DNA from: Telmatactis stephensoni
Lineage: Eukaryota; Cnidaria; Anthozoa; Actiniaria; Isophelliidae
Direction of reading: 5' to 3'
DNA length: 64,000 bases
NCBI GenBank assembly: GCA_029948255.1
Contig: JALIZF010001645.1
Location: 434,001-498,000, forward strand
Shown: positions 47,260 through 57,365 of the stretch, piece by piece
Layout of the letters: the number at the start of each line of letters is the position of its first letter
Numbering within the stretch: the first letter of the stretch is position 1
Made by a program: the position numbers and the translations under genes
Notes under the pieces: generated by a model
What the model was told of the DNA's origin: nothing
Seen by the model: the letters and a program-made list of their open reading frames with translations, nothing else
The model's database searches: none

Positions 47260-50200
47260 CTATTTACTTACTTACTTATTTATTTACAGTGTTTGGGACA
47301 TTCCTGATTTCTTCCGCAACCAAAAACAATATCTAAACGCAACCGGAAATAGTCTACACTGCGACTGCAATGCATTGTGGTTACGAGACTGGTTACGACG
47401 AACCAGGAAAGCAAGTATCACGTGCCAATCGCCGCCAGCATGGAAAGGAGTCTCTTTGATATTACTCAAGGATTCAGATACACAGTGTGGTAAGGATAAA
47501 ATAAACTCTGGCTCTGTCGTCGTGCACTATGCCGGATCTATTGTTTAAGAAATAAAAAACTGGGTTTTTTACTTTTATAAAATAACAAGCGCACAAATTT
47601 ACCAAAAATTCGAAAAGGTGACGTGAGTGTGTCTGATCTAAGGAATAATTAGGCGAGTGCTTTCACAGCTCTCGAGTGTTCTCCCAACATCACGTGTTTT
47701 GATTAGGCTATCGGACACGGGAAACCGTTTTTTATTTCTTTTATAAAATAACTAACACGCAAATAGACGAAAAAAGGAAAAAGAAAACACCGGCGAAAAA
47801 AACAAATTGACGTGAGCGTGTTTGATACTCTCATCAAACACGGGTTTTTAACCAACCAGAGCGCGCGTTATACAAGAGTTATATATTTTATAAACTCTGA
47901 TCAAGCACGGTTTTTGGTTAATCAAAGCGAGCATTATAGAATAGTTATTTTTAACGTACAATAACTAGTACATTATCCTTCCTGCTTACTCATTAGCATT
48001 AAGGTATGGAGACACCCCTGACGAGCAAGCTCGCAGGAATAAAACCAATGAGTAAGCGAGAAGGGAGGGTGGGAGGGGCGACTCTGTCTTGCAGCCAACT
48101 TCGCGGCAACTGACACTCATGCATAATTAATGTAACCTTAAATAATGCTAATGACGTCATCCGGAAGGCTCATGAATATTCATTGAGTTTGAATAAATAA
48201 AGAATGTTTAAACGCTTGTCTTCGTTTCAGAAAAAATCGTTGTCAAAGTGACCCCCAAGAAAGTAACAACTCTAGTGGGTGGTGACATCAAACTTTACTG
48301 TCATGTAAAGCCTGGTGCCACGTACACATGGACACTGAATGGTACAGCTGTTCAACTTGACACTTACCACACCGTCAATCCAATGGGAACGTTAAGAATT
48401 AAAAGTGTCAGCCAAAAAGATATTGGTCGGTATGTGTGTATAGCAACCAACGCTGCTGGCACGGCTGCTGACAATGCTGAGATTACCATTGGAGGTGAGT
48501 ACATAGTGTCCCTTAAAAGGGAGTGCAGCGGTGTATAGAAATCAGAAACTGCCCATGCCAGAGGACCTAGACGATAATTATTTTGGAAAATTGTTGCCAA
48601 GAAAAAGTTCCAAAATCGTGTCGAGAGGGGGCGTGCAATGCAAATTTGTCTAAGGCCTAAAACTCTCAGTTTTGAGGCTTCCGGGAGGAAAAGCCCTATA
48701 GCTAGCAACCGACCATCGTGTTATATACGAACACAAATGATAAACTTACAATATTTATAACGCTGATATATTTATCGTTTCTTATTACGCAGTAAGACCA
48801 TCATTCACCATTCTACCCAGTGGCGTAGACTTAGAAGACCCACTCGAACCAGTCATCTTCAGATGTAGCGCCACAGGTATCCCGAAACCCAAGATAACAT
48901 GGTTCAAAGACAACCTTGAAATACGTCCCTCGGCTTCAGAAGATAGTTCTGAGTTTCAGCTTTCTTCAGACGGAGGTCTTGTATTCAGCGGTAAAAGGCA
49001 CCATATAACAAAAGAGGGAAATCTTATTATTCTGAGTCCACGCGAGGAAGATGAGGGACCTTACACATGCGTGGCTGAGAATAGTTTAGCCAAGACGTCT
49101 TACCGAACAAACCTTTATGTGGATATGAGTAAGTAACAGAATTCTTTACACGCCGAATTACTTCGTTTTTCTTTCAAAAACGTTTGGTTCAATAGCACGC
49201 GAAGGATCGATGCAACAATGGCGAACAAAGCGTAAAGCCCGACGAATTTTCACAACTCGCCCCAATATTACGCGCAGCCAATTATTCTAAAAACCCGTCG
49301 ATTTTACTGAGTCTGGAGGGAGAAGTTGGAATACTCGTAGTCAAGTAACGCATTTATTTCGCGTACATTAACAAGGCGACAATCATTTATAGGGGAGGGC
49401 CAACAGTTGAAGGAGAAGCTACAGAGCAAATTGTAGGAGTAACACCCTTTCATATTGCAACAATTCGAAATAACTTTCGTCGCGAATTTCATGACAAGAG
49501 TGAAGCTAGCTCTTCATATCTGTCTTCTATAAATGGAATAAATGGAATTCCTTGTATGCGTCTTCTATAAAGGGGAGTCTCTACGCAATCATTTTAAAAG
49601 CTGCAAGATGGTATGAAAATATTATATTCCACCTAAGAGAGCGCGCAGAGAGTCATTTTTGTGCAAAAGAAAGGAAAACGTTTTCAACATATTTTTAGAT
49701 ATGAAAATGTTGCGCCAGTACGCACGCAGAAGTAGCATATGGTTAGCAGTGACGTAACTACCTATACTATACAGTGACGTAACTACCTATACAAGTACCT
49801 ATACGTTTATACGCGCACTTGTACCGCAGACACTAGAACAGTCTGAGTCATTTAATTGGAGCTAGAATATATCGGACATATGAGCTCAAATCAGCCTAAA
49901 AAGAAAGATACAAAACAAAGACGGAGCCAGGAAAAATGTTTTGCAAGTATTGAATATTTATGTAGCATACAGTGCTGGGCAGGTCTGCAACTGCTTGCAG
50001 TTCAACAATAAAGGGCAGTGTTACCAGTGCAACACAACCCCTAGTCCAGACGCTGGGCCCTCCTTCGCTGCTCCTCTTTTTTATTTCAGGAAGACCAAAT
50101 AAAAATAAAGAGGAGCGGCGAAGGAGGATCCAGCGTCTGGACTACACAACCCCGTGCATATATGGGATGGAAAGTTCTTTAATGCATGTTAGGTCAATCA

Positions 50201-51220
50201 CACGTTTAATCTGCTAATATTTTGTATTCCAGGTTCCAAATGTTTGTATGGTTGTAACATTGGAGGGGTTTGTCAGCCATCACAATACAAGTGTGTTTGT
50301 ACTAAAGGATTTCACAAAGAGGGAAATAACTGCGTCAAAGGTCTCATTAGAATATTAACTTCGTGCACTGTAAAAAATTCTGGAGCTTGATTGGCTCATC
50401 TGCGTGCAATAATAGCCAATAACGCATGCCTTAAATGGAATATTGAGTAAACATTTCCCACTCCTTGCCTAACCTATTACCAAATGCCAGCTTTTCAGTG
50501 TAATGGTCGAGTGCGAGCGATTGTGGACAAATTGCAATATGTTCGGAGCTAAGACTCAATGGAAATAAAACGATGCCTCCAATCTTATCCTGGAACATCG
50601 TTTTCAATTGCTTTCCACGCGAAAAATCTCTGTTAGAGCGCTTCCGGTCGGCGCCATCACATCCAATACGGGTTTCCGCATTTCTGAAAGGGTTTTTTTT
50701 CTTAATGAATACGTGTTTAATTTCATTTTCAGATAAAGTACCCACCACTCTACCACCTACAACGCGATCAGTCTCGGGAACAGTCTCGGGATCAGGTTCG
50801 GGAGACGGGTCTGGAAGTGGAGGACAAACTGGTGGCTCAGGAAGTGGGCCAGATATCAGTGGGGAGGGGTCAGGTGGAGTAGACCAGGGTTCCGCTGACG
50901 GTTCTAGAGTGACTCCTAGACCTTCTGTCAATACCAACAAACCACCAATCGACCAAGAACAATCTGGCGATGAGATTCCAACACATTCTACTACACGTGC
51001 CAGCTATCATACTCATAAACCAACACGTCAAACAAGAAGAAGACCTACTACAACTCAGATCATCAATATCGACGGAGAAACTTCCGGTAGTGGTTCTTCG
51101 AAAAGCGATGGAAGCGGAAGTGGTGATGGTAGTCATAGTGGAAGCGGAAGCGGAAGTGGAGAAACTGCTGATGGTGTGATCATTCAAGGATTCAGATCAG
51201 GTACAGGTCGTCACTTGTAA
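34816..51220 (+). CDS. LRR-Ig-EGF secreted proteoglycan-like protein (19 coding exons)
   Basis: Splicing by eye gives 2550 coding bases, 849 residues, with every junction in frame. Exons: 34816-35033; thirteen 72-bp LRR exons; 47290-47489; 48231-48494; 48793-49128; 50233-50340; 50733-51220. Order: signal peptide (1-20), Cys-rich LRRNT (about 30-72), 13 LRRs (73-385), LRRCT (385-451), two I-set Ig domains (452-651), EGF-like domain (652-687) and a Ser-Gly/Thr-rich tail (688-849). The LRR introns are all phase 2 and the Ig/EGF introns phase 1. The architecture resembles LRIG and peroxidasin N-termini, but there is no third Ig, peroxidase domain or transmembrane segment. It is therefore inferred to be an extracellular matrix or cell-surface adhesion/signalling protein. 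The start follows from the hydrophobic MTEMILVLILALLA stretch. An AATAAA lies 60 bases after the TAA. Confidence 0.88.
35751..36030. repeat. (TTCTC)n microsatellite, 56 perfect units
   Basis: Fifty-six uninterrupted pentanucleotide units in intron 1 of the LRR-Ig gene. The strand asymmetry (pure pyrimidine/purine) could support triplex DNA. The long open frames over it are artefacts. Confidence 0.97.
36776..36813. mobile_element. 38-bp palindromic MITE with exact 9-bp target duplication
   Basis: CAACCTCG to CGAGGTTG forms a hairpin. GTTTACTAC is repeated exactly at 36767-36775 and 36814-36822. Same architecture as 14818-14908. Confidence 0.9.
37248..46843 (+). CDS. Exons 2-14: thirteen single-repeat LRR exons
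   Basis: Each exon is exactly 72 bases, encodes one 24-residue LxxLxLxxNxI repeat and is flanked by AG and GTAAGT/GTGAGT in phase 2. Coordinates: 37248-37319, 38650-38721, 38967-39038, 40385-40456, 40931-41002, 42181-42252, 42979-43050, 44347-44418, 45001-45072, 45183-45254, 45618-45689, 46148-46219, 46772-46843. The uniform length and phase allow repeat number to change by exon duplication or skipping without breaking the frame. The repeats form the curved extracellular binding solenoid. Confidence 0.92.
37335..37465. repeat. Degenerate GAAA/GGAA purine tract
   Basis: Mixed GAAA, GGAA and AAGAA repeats starting 15 bases after the LRR exon 2 donor. Low complexity; non-coding. Confidence 0.9.
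38752..38880. repeat. (CTC)n microsatellite, about 43 units
   Basis: An unbroken trinucleotide tract in the short intron between LRR exons 3 and 4. The apparent poly-Arg frame on the minus strand is an artefact. Confidence 0.97.
39858..40309. mobile_element. MITE with AGTGCCCCTAACCCC TIRs and TTAA flanks
   Basis: Inverted termini of about 30 bases (AGTGCCCCTAACCCCTAAAT). TTAA lies at 39858-39861 and 40306-40309. The interior pairs further (AAATGCAAATGAGATGACGT and its complement), giving a 450-bp foldback. TTAA suggests piggyBac-type mobilisation; that is inference. Confidence 0.85.
41529..41660. repeat. (TGTC)n microsatellite
   Basis: Long GTCT/GTCA tetranucleotide tract in the intron after LRR exon 6, with interruptions. 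Confidence 0.93.
42485..42777. mobile_element. 293-bp foldback MITE
   Basis: Arms of about 120 bases pair with scattered mismatches; the left begins ACAGTCATTTCAGAAAACG. Both arms contain GATATGCATTTTA-like and CATCATCC segments. It sits in the intron between LRR exons 7 and 8, 233 bases after the donor. Confidence 0.88.
43779..43940. mobile_element. 162-bp foldback MITE
   Basis: Arms of about 70 bases, left beginning TTTTCCGTGCGTCTG and right ending in the complement, around a GCCACGAGAAGTCGAGTGGC centre. ATGACGTCA-like sites occur in the arms. Located in the intron before LRR exon 9. Confidence 0.85.
44463..44956 (+). mobile_element. 5'-truncated LINE insertion with perfect 13-bp target duplication
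   Basis: AAGACTGCAGCAA occurs at 44450-44462 and again at 44957-44969. Between them is a frame of 102 codons (44503-44811) ending LLLYKAYVYRARF, KAYLKYYERIEYCIAV and a stop, which resembles the C-terminal tail of CR1/L2-type LINE ORF2. An A-rich 3' end follows. These are the hallmarks of target-primed reverse transcription. It lies only 44 bases after the LRR exon 9 donor, same strand as the gene. Confidence 0.85.
46560..46725 (-). mobile_element. tRNA-derived SINE, copy 2
   Basis: On the minus strand: GGAGCAAGGATGGTACAGTT with a good A-box (TGGTACAGTTGG), then GGTCCCGAGTTCAATCCCC (B-box) and the same body as at 32676 (GCTTTAAATACCCTTAAAA, AGCACTGATGGA). This copy is better preserved at the pol III promoter. 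It lies between LRR exons 13 and 14. Confidence 0.85.
46886..46940. repeat. (GAT)n-rich tract
   Basis: Degenerate GAT/GAC trinucleotides shortly after the LRR exon 14 donor; a second tract lies at about 47097-47130. Confidence 0.88.
47137..47258. repeat. (GATT)n microsatellite
   Basis: About thirty GATT units with a GATC island, ending just upstream of the LRRCT exon acceptor at 47289. Length change here could affect branch-point spacing. Confidence 0.93.
47290..47489 (+). CDS. Exon 15: LRRCT cap
   Basis: Encodes the C-terminal LRR cap with the pattern LHCDCNALWLRDWLRR, then ITCQSPPAWKG and DTQC. Four cysteines are in the family spacing. It enters in phase 2 and leaves in phase 1, the switch point between LRR and Ig exons. 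The preceding intron ends in a long GATT microsatellite just before the acceptor. Confidence 0.9.
48231..48494 (+). CDS. Exon 16: Ig I-set domain 1
   Basis: Eighty-eight codons, phase 1 at both ends. The Ig core is visible: LYCHV (Cys 1), YTWTLNG (core Trp), LRIKSV and the DIGRYVCIATNAAG signature (Cys 2). Symmetric phase makes it a shuffling-competent module. Confidence 0.92.
48793..49128 (+). CDS. Exon 17: Ig I-set domain 2
   Basis: One hundred twelve codons, phase 1 at both ends. FRCSATGIPKPKITWFKDN and EDEGPYTCVAENSLAKT carry the two Ig cysteines and the Trp. A longer C'-E loop (about SASEDSSEFQLSSDGG) makes it larger than domain 1. Confidence 0.92.
50042..50144. mobile_element. 103-bp palindromic MITE with exact 9-bp target duplication
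   Basis: TAGTCCAGACGCTGG at the left matches CCAGCGTCTGGACTA at the right. CACAACCCC flanks it at 50033-50041 and 50145-50153. Inner CCTCCTTCGC arms continue the stem. It lies in the intron before the EGF exon. Confidence 0.92.
50233..50340 (+). CDS. Exon 18: EGF-like domain
   Basis: Thirty-six codons with six cysteines in EGF spacing (CLYGC, GGVC, YKCVC, NNC). No calcium-binding consensus is evident. The donor, AAAG followed by GTCTCA, is weaker than the others in the gene, so this is the least certain junction. Confidence 0.8.
50733..51220 (+). CDS. Exon 19: Ser-Gly-rich tail and stop
   Basis: Opens DKVPTTLPPTT, then two blocks dense in Ser-Gly dipeptides with nearby Asp/Glu, separated by a Thr/Pro/His-rich mucin-like stretch. 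It ends GFRSGTGRHL and TAA at 51218-51220. About twenty Ser-Gly pairs with acidic neighbours resemble glycosaminoglycan attachment sites. An alternative donor (GTACAG at about 51201) could bypass the stop, but I found no convincing later exon, and AATAAA follows closely. Confidence 0.82.
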
Positions 51221-51279
51221 ATACAATATATATCCTGGACAAACTCTTTTAATTACAATGCCATTTTCTCCACTGTAGG

Positions 51280-51285
51280 AATAAA
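51280..51285 (+). terminator. Poly(A) signal of the LRR-Ig-EGF gene
   Basis: Canonical AATAAA 60 bases after the TAA stop. It supports 51220 as the end of translation. Confidence 0.65.
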
Positions 51286-51768
51286 GTAGCCTGTGTGGCC
51301 AGCTCTCAGAGAGGGGGAGGAGGCAGAAAGGAGAGTGGGACTGGGGGAAAGGGAAAAAGAGGCAAAGGAGTGGCCCTTGTTTCCTTTCCCTCTTCCCCCT
51401 CCATTCCCCCTCCCCTCCCCTCCCCCATTTGATGTTGACAATATTTTGGCTCTATTTTAGAGTCATAATCATTAATTCTTATAAATGAAATGTGGGTTAA
51501 TGACTAAACCAAAGTTTTGGTTTATTACAGAGTGTTTGATGTCGAGAATATTTTGGCATAATCAATAGTTCTTATAAATGAAATGTGGATTTTAAAATGG
51601 GATGAAACTCGGTTAAACTTATTAGTATATGGCTCCTATAATTGCAAGTAAAATTGTGAGTAAATGACGTCATTTACTTAAACCCATTGTTTTCTTGGCT
51701 TTTAAATCCAAATTTCTCGCTGATAATGAGCTTGACATGCAGAAGTTTTGAGAAAGTAATTCTTCATA

Positions 51769-51828
51769 TAGCCTCCATTGCAGATGTCTTTTGTAGTTCG
51801 CCACAAAAGACGTCTGCAACAGAGGCTA
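51769..51828. mobile_element. 60-bp palindromic MITE with exact 9-bp target duplication
   Basis: TAGCCTCC at the left and GAGGCTA at the right. The nonamer TTCTTCATA lies at 51760-51768 and 51829-51837. The stem carries GCAGAYGTCTTTTG. Its termini resemble those of the 14818-14908 element (TAGTCTCC). Confidence 0.92.
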
Positions 51829-53265
51829 TTCTTCATAATATGTATTTACAGTCATCATTGAGTTACTTTAACAAGGCATAATCAATTTCCAATTTTGACC
51901 AATTTTCATTGCCGTCCCCCTCTACATAATTTTTGTGGAATTTTTTTCTGACTCACCATTGTTTTTATAGGAAAGCTTAAAGATATTGAAGATGAACTCC
52001 CTGTTCCAGCTCCTCCTCCTACATAATGAATTCTTACTGAATTGACATGATGCATGCAAAGCCATAAATGAGGAAGACTCAACTATTGGAATGAGACAAA
52101 AGCCAGACAAGTTTAGCAAGCACAGGCCAGTCTTATAATTTCTTAGTTTTGATACAATGCAGTAGTTATTGTAAGAACAGACACTCAAGACTTAGAGTGA
52201 TCACACTAAACCCGTGCAAAAGTATTAACTAACTAGTGCAAAATAATAGGATTGGAAAGGAAGGATTTGCATAGCTGCCAACCCTCCCGGATAATCCGGG
52301 AGTCTCCAGATTTTGGGCCTCGTCTCCCGGTCTCCCGGATAAAGACCTAAATCTCCCGGATAATCGCTCGAATCCTAAAATCGCCGCCATTTTATCTGAA
52401 ATAGCGTCAATCTTTCTTGAAATATTGTCTTTCAACCCCCCCCCCCCCCCCCCACTGAGTGTGAAAATTGACCCAATTGGCCCCCCCCCCCCCCCCCCCC
52501 CACTGAACGTGAAAATCGACCCAATTGTAAGGGGAAAATTCGATCTCCAGATACAAAAGCCTTGGGGGTTGGCAGCTATGGATTTGGGACTTTTATAGTA
52601 CTATTTAGATTTTGTACTTTTTCACAGGTTAAGACTAACTAACTAACTGGATACTTTAATATCTAGGAAATACAATGATAGTTTTGTTTTGGAAGATTGT
52701 CATGTTTTTTAAAGAAATTAAGTATTAAAAGTATTTGTAAATATAAAGAGCCATGTTATGGTGCAAGTATCTGGATTGTTCAATACCAGGTTCCTGATTT
52801 TGAGATGGTCTTTTACAGCAGAAGACTGCTGACCATGTCAAAATCAGGCTAGTTCCCACTCCTTGTAAAACAAAATCCCCCACCTTTTCAGACCAAATTA
52901 CACTTTTCACTGACATGCTAAAAAATGTAAAAGTGCAAAAATTAATATTTGAAGTAATGTAATTTAATAACTGAATGAAGATGTGGGCATGACAACAGGT
53001 AACCCAAATTTATAAAACATTTTTGTGTTAAATTTCAAAATTCCCAGACTTTTGGACTGCTTTTACAGTTTCCCTGATTGATTTATAAAATTCCCTGACA
53101 ATTTTCTGACCATGCATTTTTTTCTGATTTCCCCACCTTTTCAAGGAGAGTGGGAACATTCAATATTCCTTAAGCACACACATATTAATACAGGAAACCC
53201 GTTACAACAAAATGTCACTTCCTGTAGTTTGGGGTGGTTATATAGGTATATATTCTCACTGCATA

Positions 53266-53738
53266 CAGTAAAAACCCGCATATAAGAACCACTGTTTTTT
53301 GAGGTTAGGCTAAAGTGGTTCTTATGTAATTGGTATTTAGTGAGAATTTAGGCTAAGGTGGTTCTTAACTGGTTCTTATATACAAGGCAAAAACAATATG
53401 TATATTTATATGTCTGTATTGTATATGTATAAAAAAATCATTTGCTTATTATTATTGAGTACAAATAATAACATATTGTATTGTATATACATCACCTAAA
53501 ACATTTGTAAAGCATTTATCTTGTAAAAAATTGGTCATTCAGCCTGAACTTATATTTTTTTCACCATTTACAAAACAAACAAAAAAAAGAACATAAATCC
53601 AAATCCGACAATGTTGAAACCTTTTATATAAGAACCACTCTAATTTGCTAAAGTGGTTCTTATTTAACAGATGCTTAAAAAGCAAATTTTAGCCTAGTGG
53701 TTCTTAATCCACTGGTTCTTATATGCGGATTTTTACTG
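53266..53738. mobile_element. 473-bp MITE, Tc1/mariner-pogo-like ends, TA duplication
   Basis: Termini CAGTAAAAACCCGCATATAA and its complement, followed by GAACCACT, give TIRs of about 28 bases. TA lies at 53264-53265 and 53739-53740. The motif GTGGTTCTTAT recurs inside in both orientations. Ends starting CAG next to TA are typical of pogo/Tigger-derived MITEs (family knowledge). Confidence 0.85.
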
Positions 53739-55383
53739 TATCTAATATACCCCATCATTGATGTTATGGATGTAGAGTTGAGTCTGACACAAATTGCTAC
53801 CAGGGGAGGTGGGCCTGGTCAAAATTGCCCTTTAGGTTTCCTGAATTCATGTGAAACTGGCCAAAGATGTTATTTGAAATTATAATGCATCATAACTGTG
53901 TAGCCAGACTCAACCATGATGGAATTTGATGCATTTTCCAATTTTCACAAACTGGGTTAATTTTGTATGTGATGGGAAAAGCTGTTGTGTCTTTTCTTTG
54001 AGCCTGCAGTAATTGGTCTCTGCTGTAGTGGTGTTCCTGCCATTAGGCAAAGCAAATCAAATAAAAAATATATATATCTGCAGTAGGCTTGCAAACAACC
54101 AGTCAACGTGTAAACAAGTTTGCCATCAACAGGTTCCAAAACAGTTTTTGTTTATTTTATCCACATTTCTGGACTGGATTAAACAGGTGTTCACAAAGAA
54201 ATGGAAAAGATGTATGCCAAGCAGGGTATGCAAATACCGTTTAGAAAAATGTCATTTGCACAAATCTGTGGATGGTTAACAAAATATGAACAGCATAACA
54301 TTGTCAATTTCAATGTCATTTTATTTTTCCAATTTACATCTTTCAAACATCATAAAGTACATACAGGTTTTACTAAAAACAAATTTTGTACTGATCCAAA
54401 CTGTTATTTAAAACCACTTCACTTTAGCTTGCAATGGATAACTGGAAAATAAAGAGAGATATTCATGCCATTGTCTGTTGTAATCATCACAAATAATAGA
54501 TTATGTTACTGCTTGATAGTCCTTCCAGACCTCTAAAATTAATTTAATCAGAGGGTATTAATAAAAGAACAATTGAGACAACCGAAGTTACAAATATGAA
54601 AAGTCACTGGAATAACACAGATATTGTAAGTACTGTAGGTCAGCACAAAGATTATTTGAAGGGTTCCCTATGAAAATGGCCCAAGTGACTTTTTTGATGA
54701 TTTTTTCATTGGTATAAAATGATATCAATGAACTTTCCTGGCAGTGTGCTAAAAAATCAATGTCTGGAAATCCATCAAAAAAGTCACTTAGGTCATTTTC
54801 ACAGAGAATCCTTCATTTATTTGTGATGGCGGGGAATATGGCATAAAATGGCATACAACAATTGAACATACTACATGATAAAAAAGTCCAGATTACAATG
54901 CCTTTTGCAGAAAGGAAACTCAAAATGATTTACTCCCTTTTGGTCTTGTGTAGCATAGGCTTATGATAGGCCTCTCATCTGACAACCTTCTTTGAAATAG
55001 GTGTATACAGTACAGTGCTATATGTCTTGAAACATGGCCACTTCCACAAAGTTTTTGACATCTTTTTAATAACTTTGAATACTGCTAACAATTACATATT
55101 GGCGCTTCACTTGGATCAATTCGATAGGCAGAGTTTGTATAACTCTATCTATTGAAACATCAAAAATGAAGTGCCAACTATTGTTTTGACATAATGATGT
55201 ACACAAACTCCACCTATTGAAACATCAAAGTGAAGCACCAAAATCTAATTGGTTAGAAGTATTCAATGTTGTCAAAAAGATGTCAAAAAGAAATCAACAA
55301 TTTTGTAAAAGTGACAACGTACATGTATGTAATTCATTGTTTGCAAGCAGAACACAACTCAATAGCTATATAATACTTTGAAC

Positions 55384-55660
55384 ATAGCTATTTGCACAAA
55401 CATTGACCCTTTCAAAATCACTGAACTTAGAAGCTGAGACAAAAATGCCTCCTGGGTACACCAGTAATGGATATTCATATGTTTTATCTGTTAATTCACT
55501 ACATAAATGTGTTGGAAATATCAAGAATTTATCTTGGTCATTGTTTGAAATGTCCACTTCAATGCACTTCTTTAAATCATCTAATAAACAAACTTTCCAG
55601 TGTTCCTTTCAGTCTCAGCTTCTATGCTTTGAAAGGATCAATGCTTGTGCAATTAGCTAT
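55384..55660. mobile_element. 277-bp inverted-repeat MITE; half copy at 1782-1882
   Basis: The ends (ATAGCTATTTGCACAAACAT and its complement) pair over about 55 bases, including TTTCAAA and TAGAAGCTGAGAC-like blocks. The right half, read in reverse, matches 1782-1882 over about 100 bases. Two family members therefore lie 54 kb apart. Confidence 0.75.
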
Positions 55661-55962
55661 ATCCAAGCCTGAATAGTATTTACTTGGAATGAATGATCAT
55701 TCAAAATGAAATGTTTCTTTTTAAACCACATTTCTGATTAGTAATGTAACACATGCGCATGCAACTTAGTTCTTCTGTTTTACCCTGCTAAGTGGGGTTA
55801 AATGAGTCATGGGTGTGAACTAAAACGTAGCTCATAACCTGTGGCAGTTTTATTAATGGTACACAGTATATTATTAAAGGACTGCAGATAAACCAGTTTT
55901 GGTATGACTGTGAAATGGGCTGTGCTGTGACCATGTCAATGCCATTGACCGAATTGAAATAT

Positions 55963-56089
55963 AGTGGCGAATTTGAATAACTGTTGTTCTGGACTGACTA
56001 GCCTCGTGTTCACGTGGAAACACAAAAGCATTTTCACATGAATGAGAGGCTAGTCAGTATAAAACAACAGCTATTCAAATTTGACGCCA
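55963..56089. repeat. 127-bp hairpin element
   Basis: Arms TGGCGAATTTGAATAACTGT and the complement ending near 56089, with inner GACTAGCCTC pairing with GAGGCTAGTC. Located about 150 bases beyond the 3' end of COX5A coding sequence. Confidence 0.8.
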
Positions 56090-56238
56090 TCTTTTGATTC
56101 AGTGTATGATGTCTATAAAACTTTTGAAATTTCTTACATGAATGAGCTATGGCATATATAACAGTGCCATTATCCATCATATGAAAACAGAAAACTAAAA
56201 ACTCTATGAAAATGCACTTACCAAAACACTAGTCAAGT

Positions 56239-57365
56239 TTACTTAGCAATTCCCAACTCCTCAGGAGTACTGATGCCCAATTCTTCAATCACAGGCTTAC
56301 ATTCTTTTAAAATGTAACTATAAATTTCTTTGTTCCCAACAGCCTTGTCTTTGACTGATTCAAGAACTCTGACCGTCATGCCAAAGTCATTAAGACGACG
56401 GCATGCATGTAACATAGCATTGATAATTTTAGGCTCTGGTACAAGGTCATGACCATATAGCTCATTAAGGCCTCGTCTTAGTTCCCATGAATCAATATCT
56501 GGTCTGGAGAGAGAATAGACAATACCAAGGTTATATAAAGTTGGAGAAAACTGTACATACATGTACATTTTGTAACTATAAATCATAGAGCAAAGGTTTC
56601 ACTAATAGGTGGTTACAGGCAAGTTACCAAGGCCTACTTTTTGGTATATTACCTCTTTAATACCGCTGGCTATTTTAAGATGAATTTGATATTTATTTTT
56701 TTAAAACAGCCAGCTCTTTGCTGAAACCACTGATAAAGCCTTATAGAAATGTATGCATCAAATCTTACTAACTTAAAAAAACAACAAAAACAGCCTTACA
56801 TATGTCTGGTTTATCTCAAGACATTGTGGCAGTAGTAAAATGTGAGTTCAAAACAACATTTGTAGATGTAACCATAAGTTTAGTTTTCTAGACGCACCTG
56901 CTAAAGTAAGCTTCCCATCTTGCATCAAATGCTTCTTCTGTCTCCTTAGGCTTATTACTTGATGGACGAGCAGTTACACCTACATTTTGTTAATCCAATT
57001 AGGAATTATAGTAACTCAAAATGTAAATTTGATTACGGTAGTCATTTTGTCGAGACATACTCTGTGACCCTGTACATTTCATTTGACAAATGGCACAATA
57101 ATCTCACAAACTGTACCCTACGAGCTGTACGTCTCCATGAAACAACATATATTTTGTTAGTGCTTGGCTACAGCGAACTAAATTATTTTTCTACTTAAAA
57201 TTTATTTTTCGTATTGCAAAATCGTGATCTTTTGCACGCATGTGACCAGCCATTTAACCGGTTCCTTTAGTCATCACAAAAAGTCTCTTTTACAAACTTA
57301 CCTAGAGCTGGTATGGCTCTAATAACAGCTGGAGAATATAACCTTTTAGTAACAATTCTCAACAT
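56239..57365 (-). CDS. COX5A: Cytochrome c oxidase subunit 5A, mitochondrial
   Basis: Nuclear subunit of respiratory complex IV on the matrix side of the inner membrane. Three exons on the minus strand (57302-57365, 56898-56979 and 56239-56503) splice in frame to 411 bases, 136 residues. Residues 1-25 ([21 protein letters not shown]) are a basic, amphipathic mitochondrial presequence. Mature landmarks follow: [40 protein letters not shown], then VKDKA and a C-terminal [12 protein letters not shown], all matching animal COX5A at the usual length. Splice sites are GTAAGT/AG and GTGCGT/AG. The start ATG at 57365 is the only one compatible with a presequence. It is divergently paired with the gene at 57852. 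Confidence 0.96.

Larger units (their letters stand above)
51290..56200. other. Gene-free interval between the LRR-Ig gene and COX5A
   Basis: Holds the MITEs at 51769, 53266, 55384 and 55963, and two C-runs (52435-52453 and 52481-52501) flanking a short duplicated block (CACTGA, GTGAAAATYGACCCAATTG). No conserved coding exon seen. Confidence 0.55.

Noticed and set aside
50431..50940. 169-residue Pro-rich minus-strand frame
   Set aside because: Mostly antisense to the Ser-Gly tail exon of the LRR-Ig gene.
34816..51220. Peroxidasin or LRIG orthologue
   Set aside because: There is no peroxidase domain, only two Ig domains, no transmembrane segment, and an EGF plus Ser-Gly tail instead; only the front half is similar.
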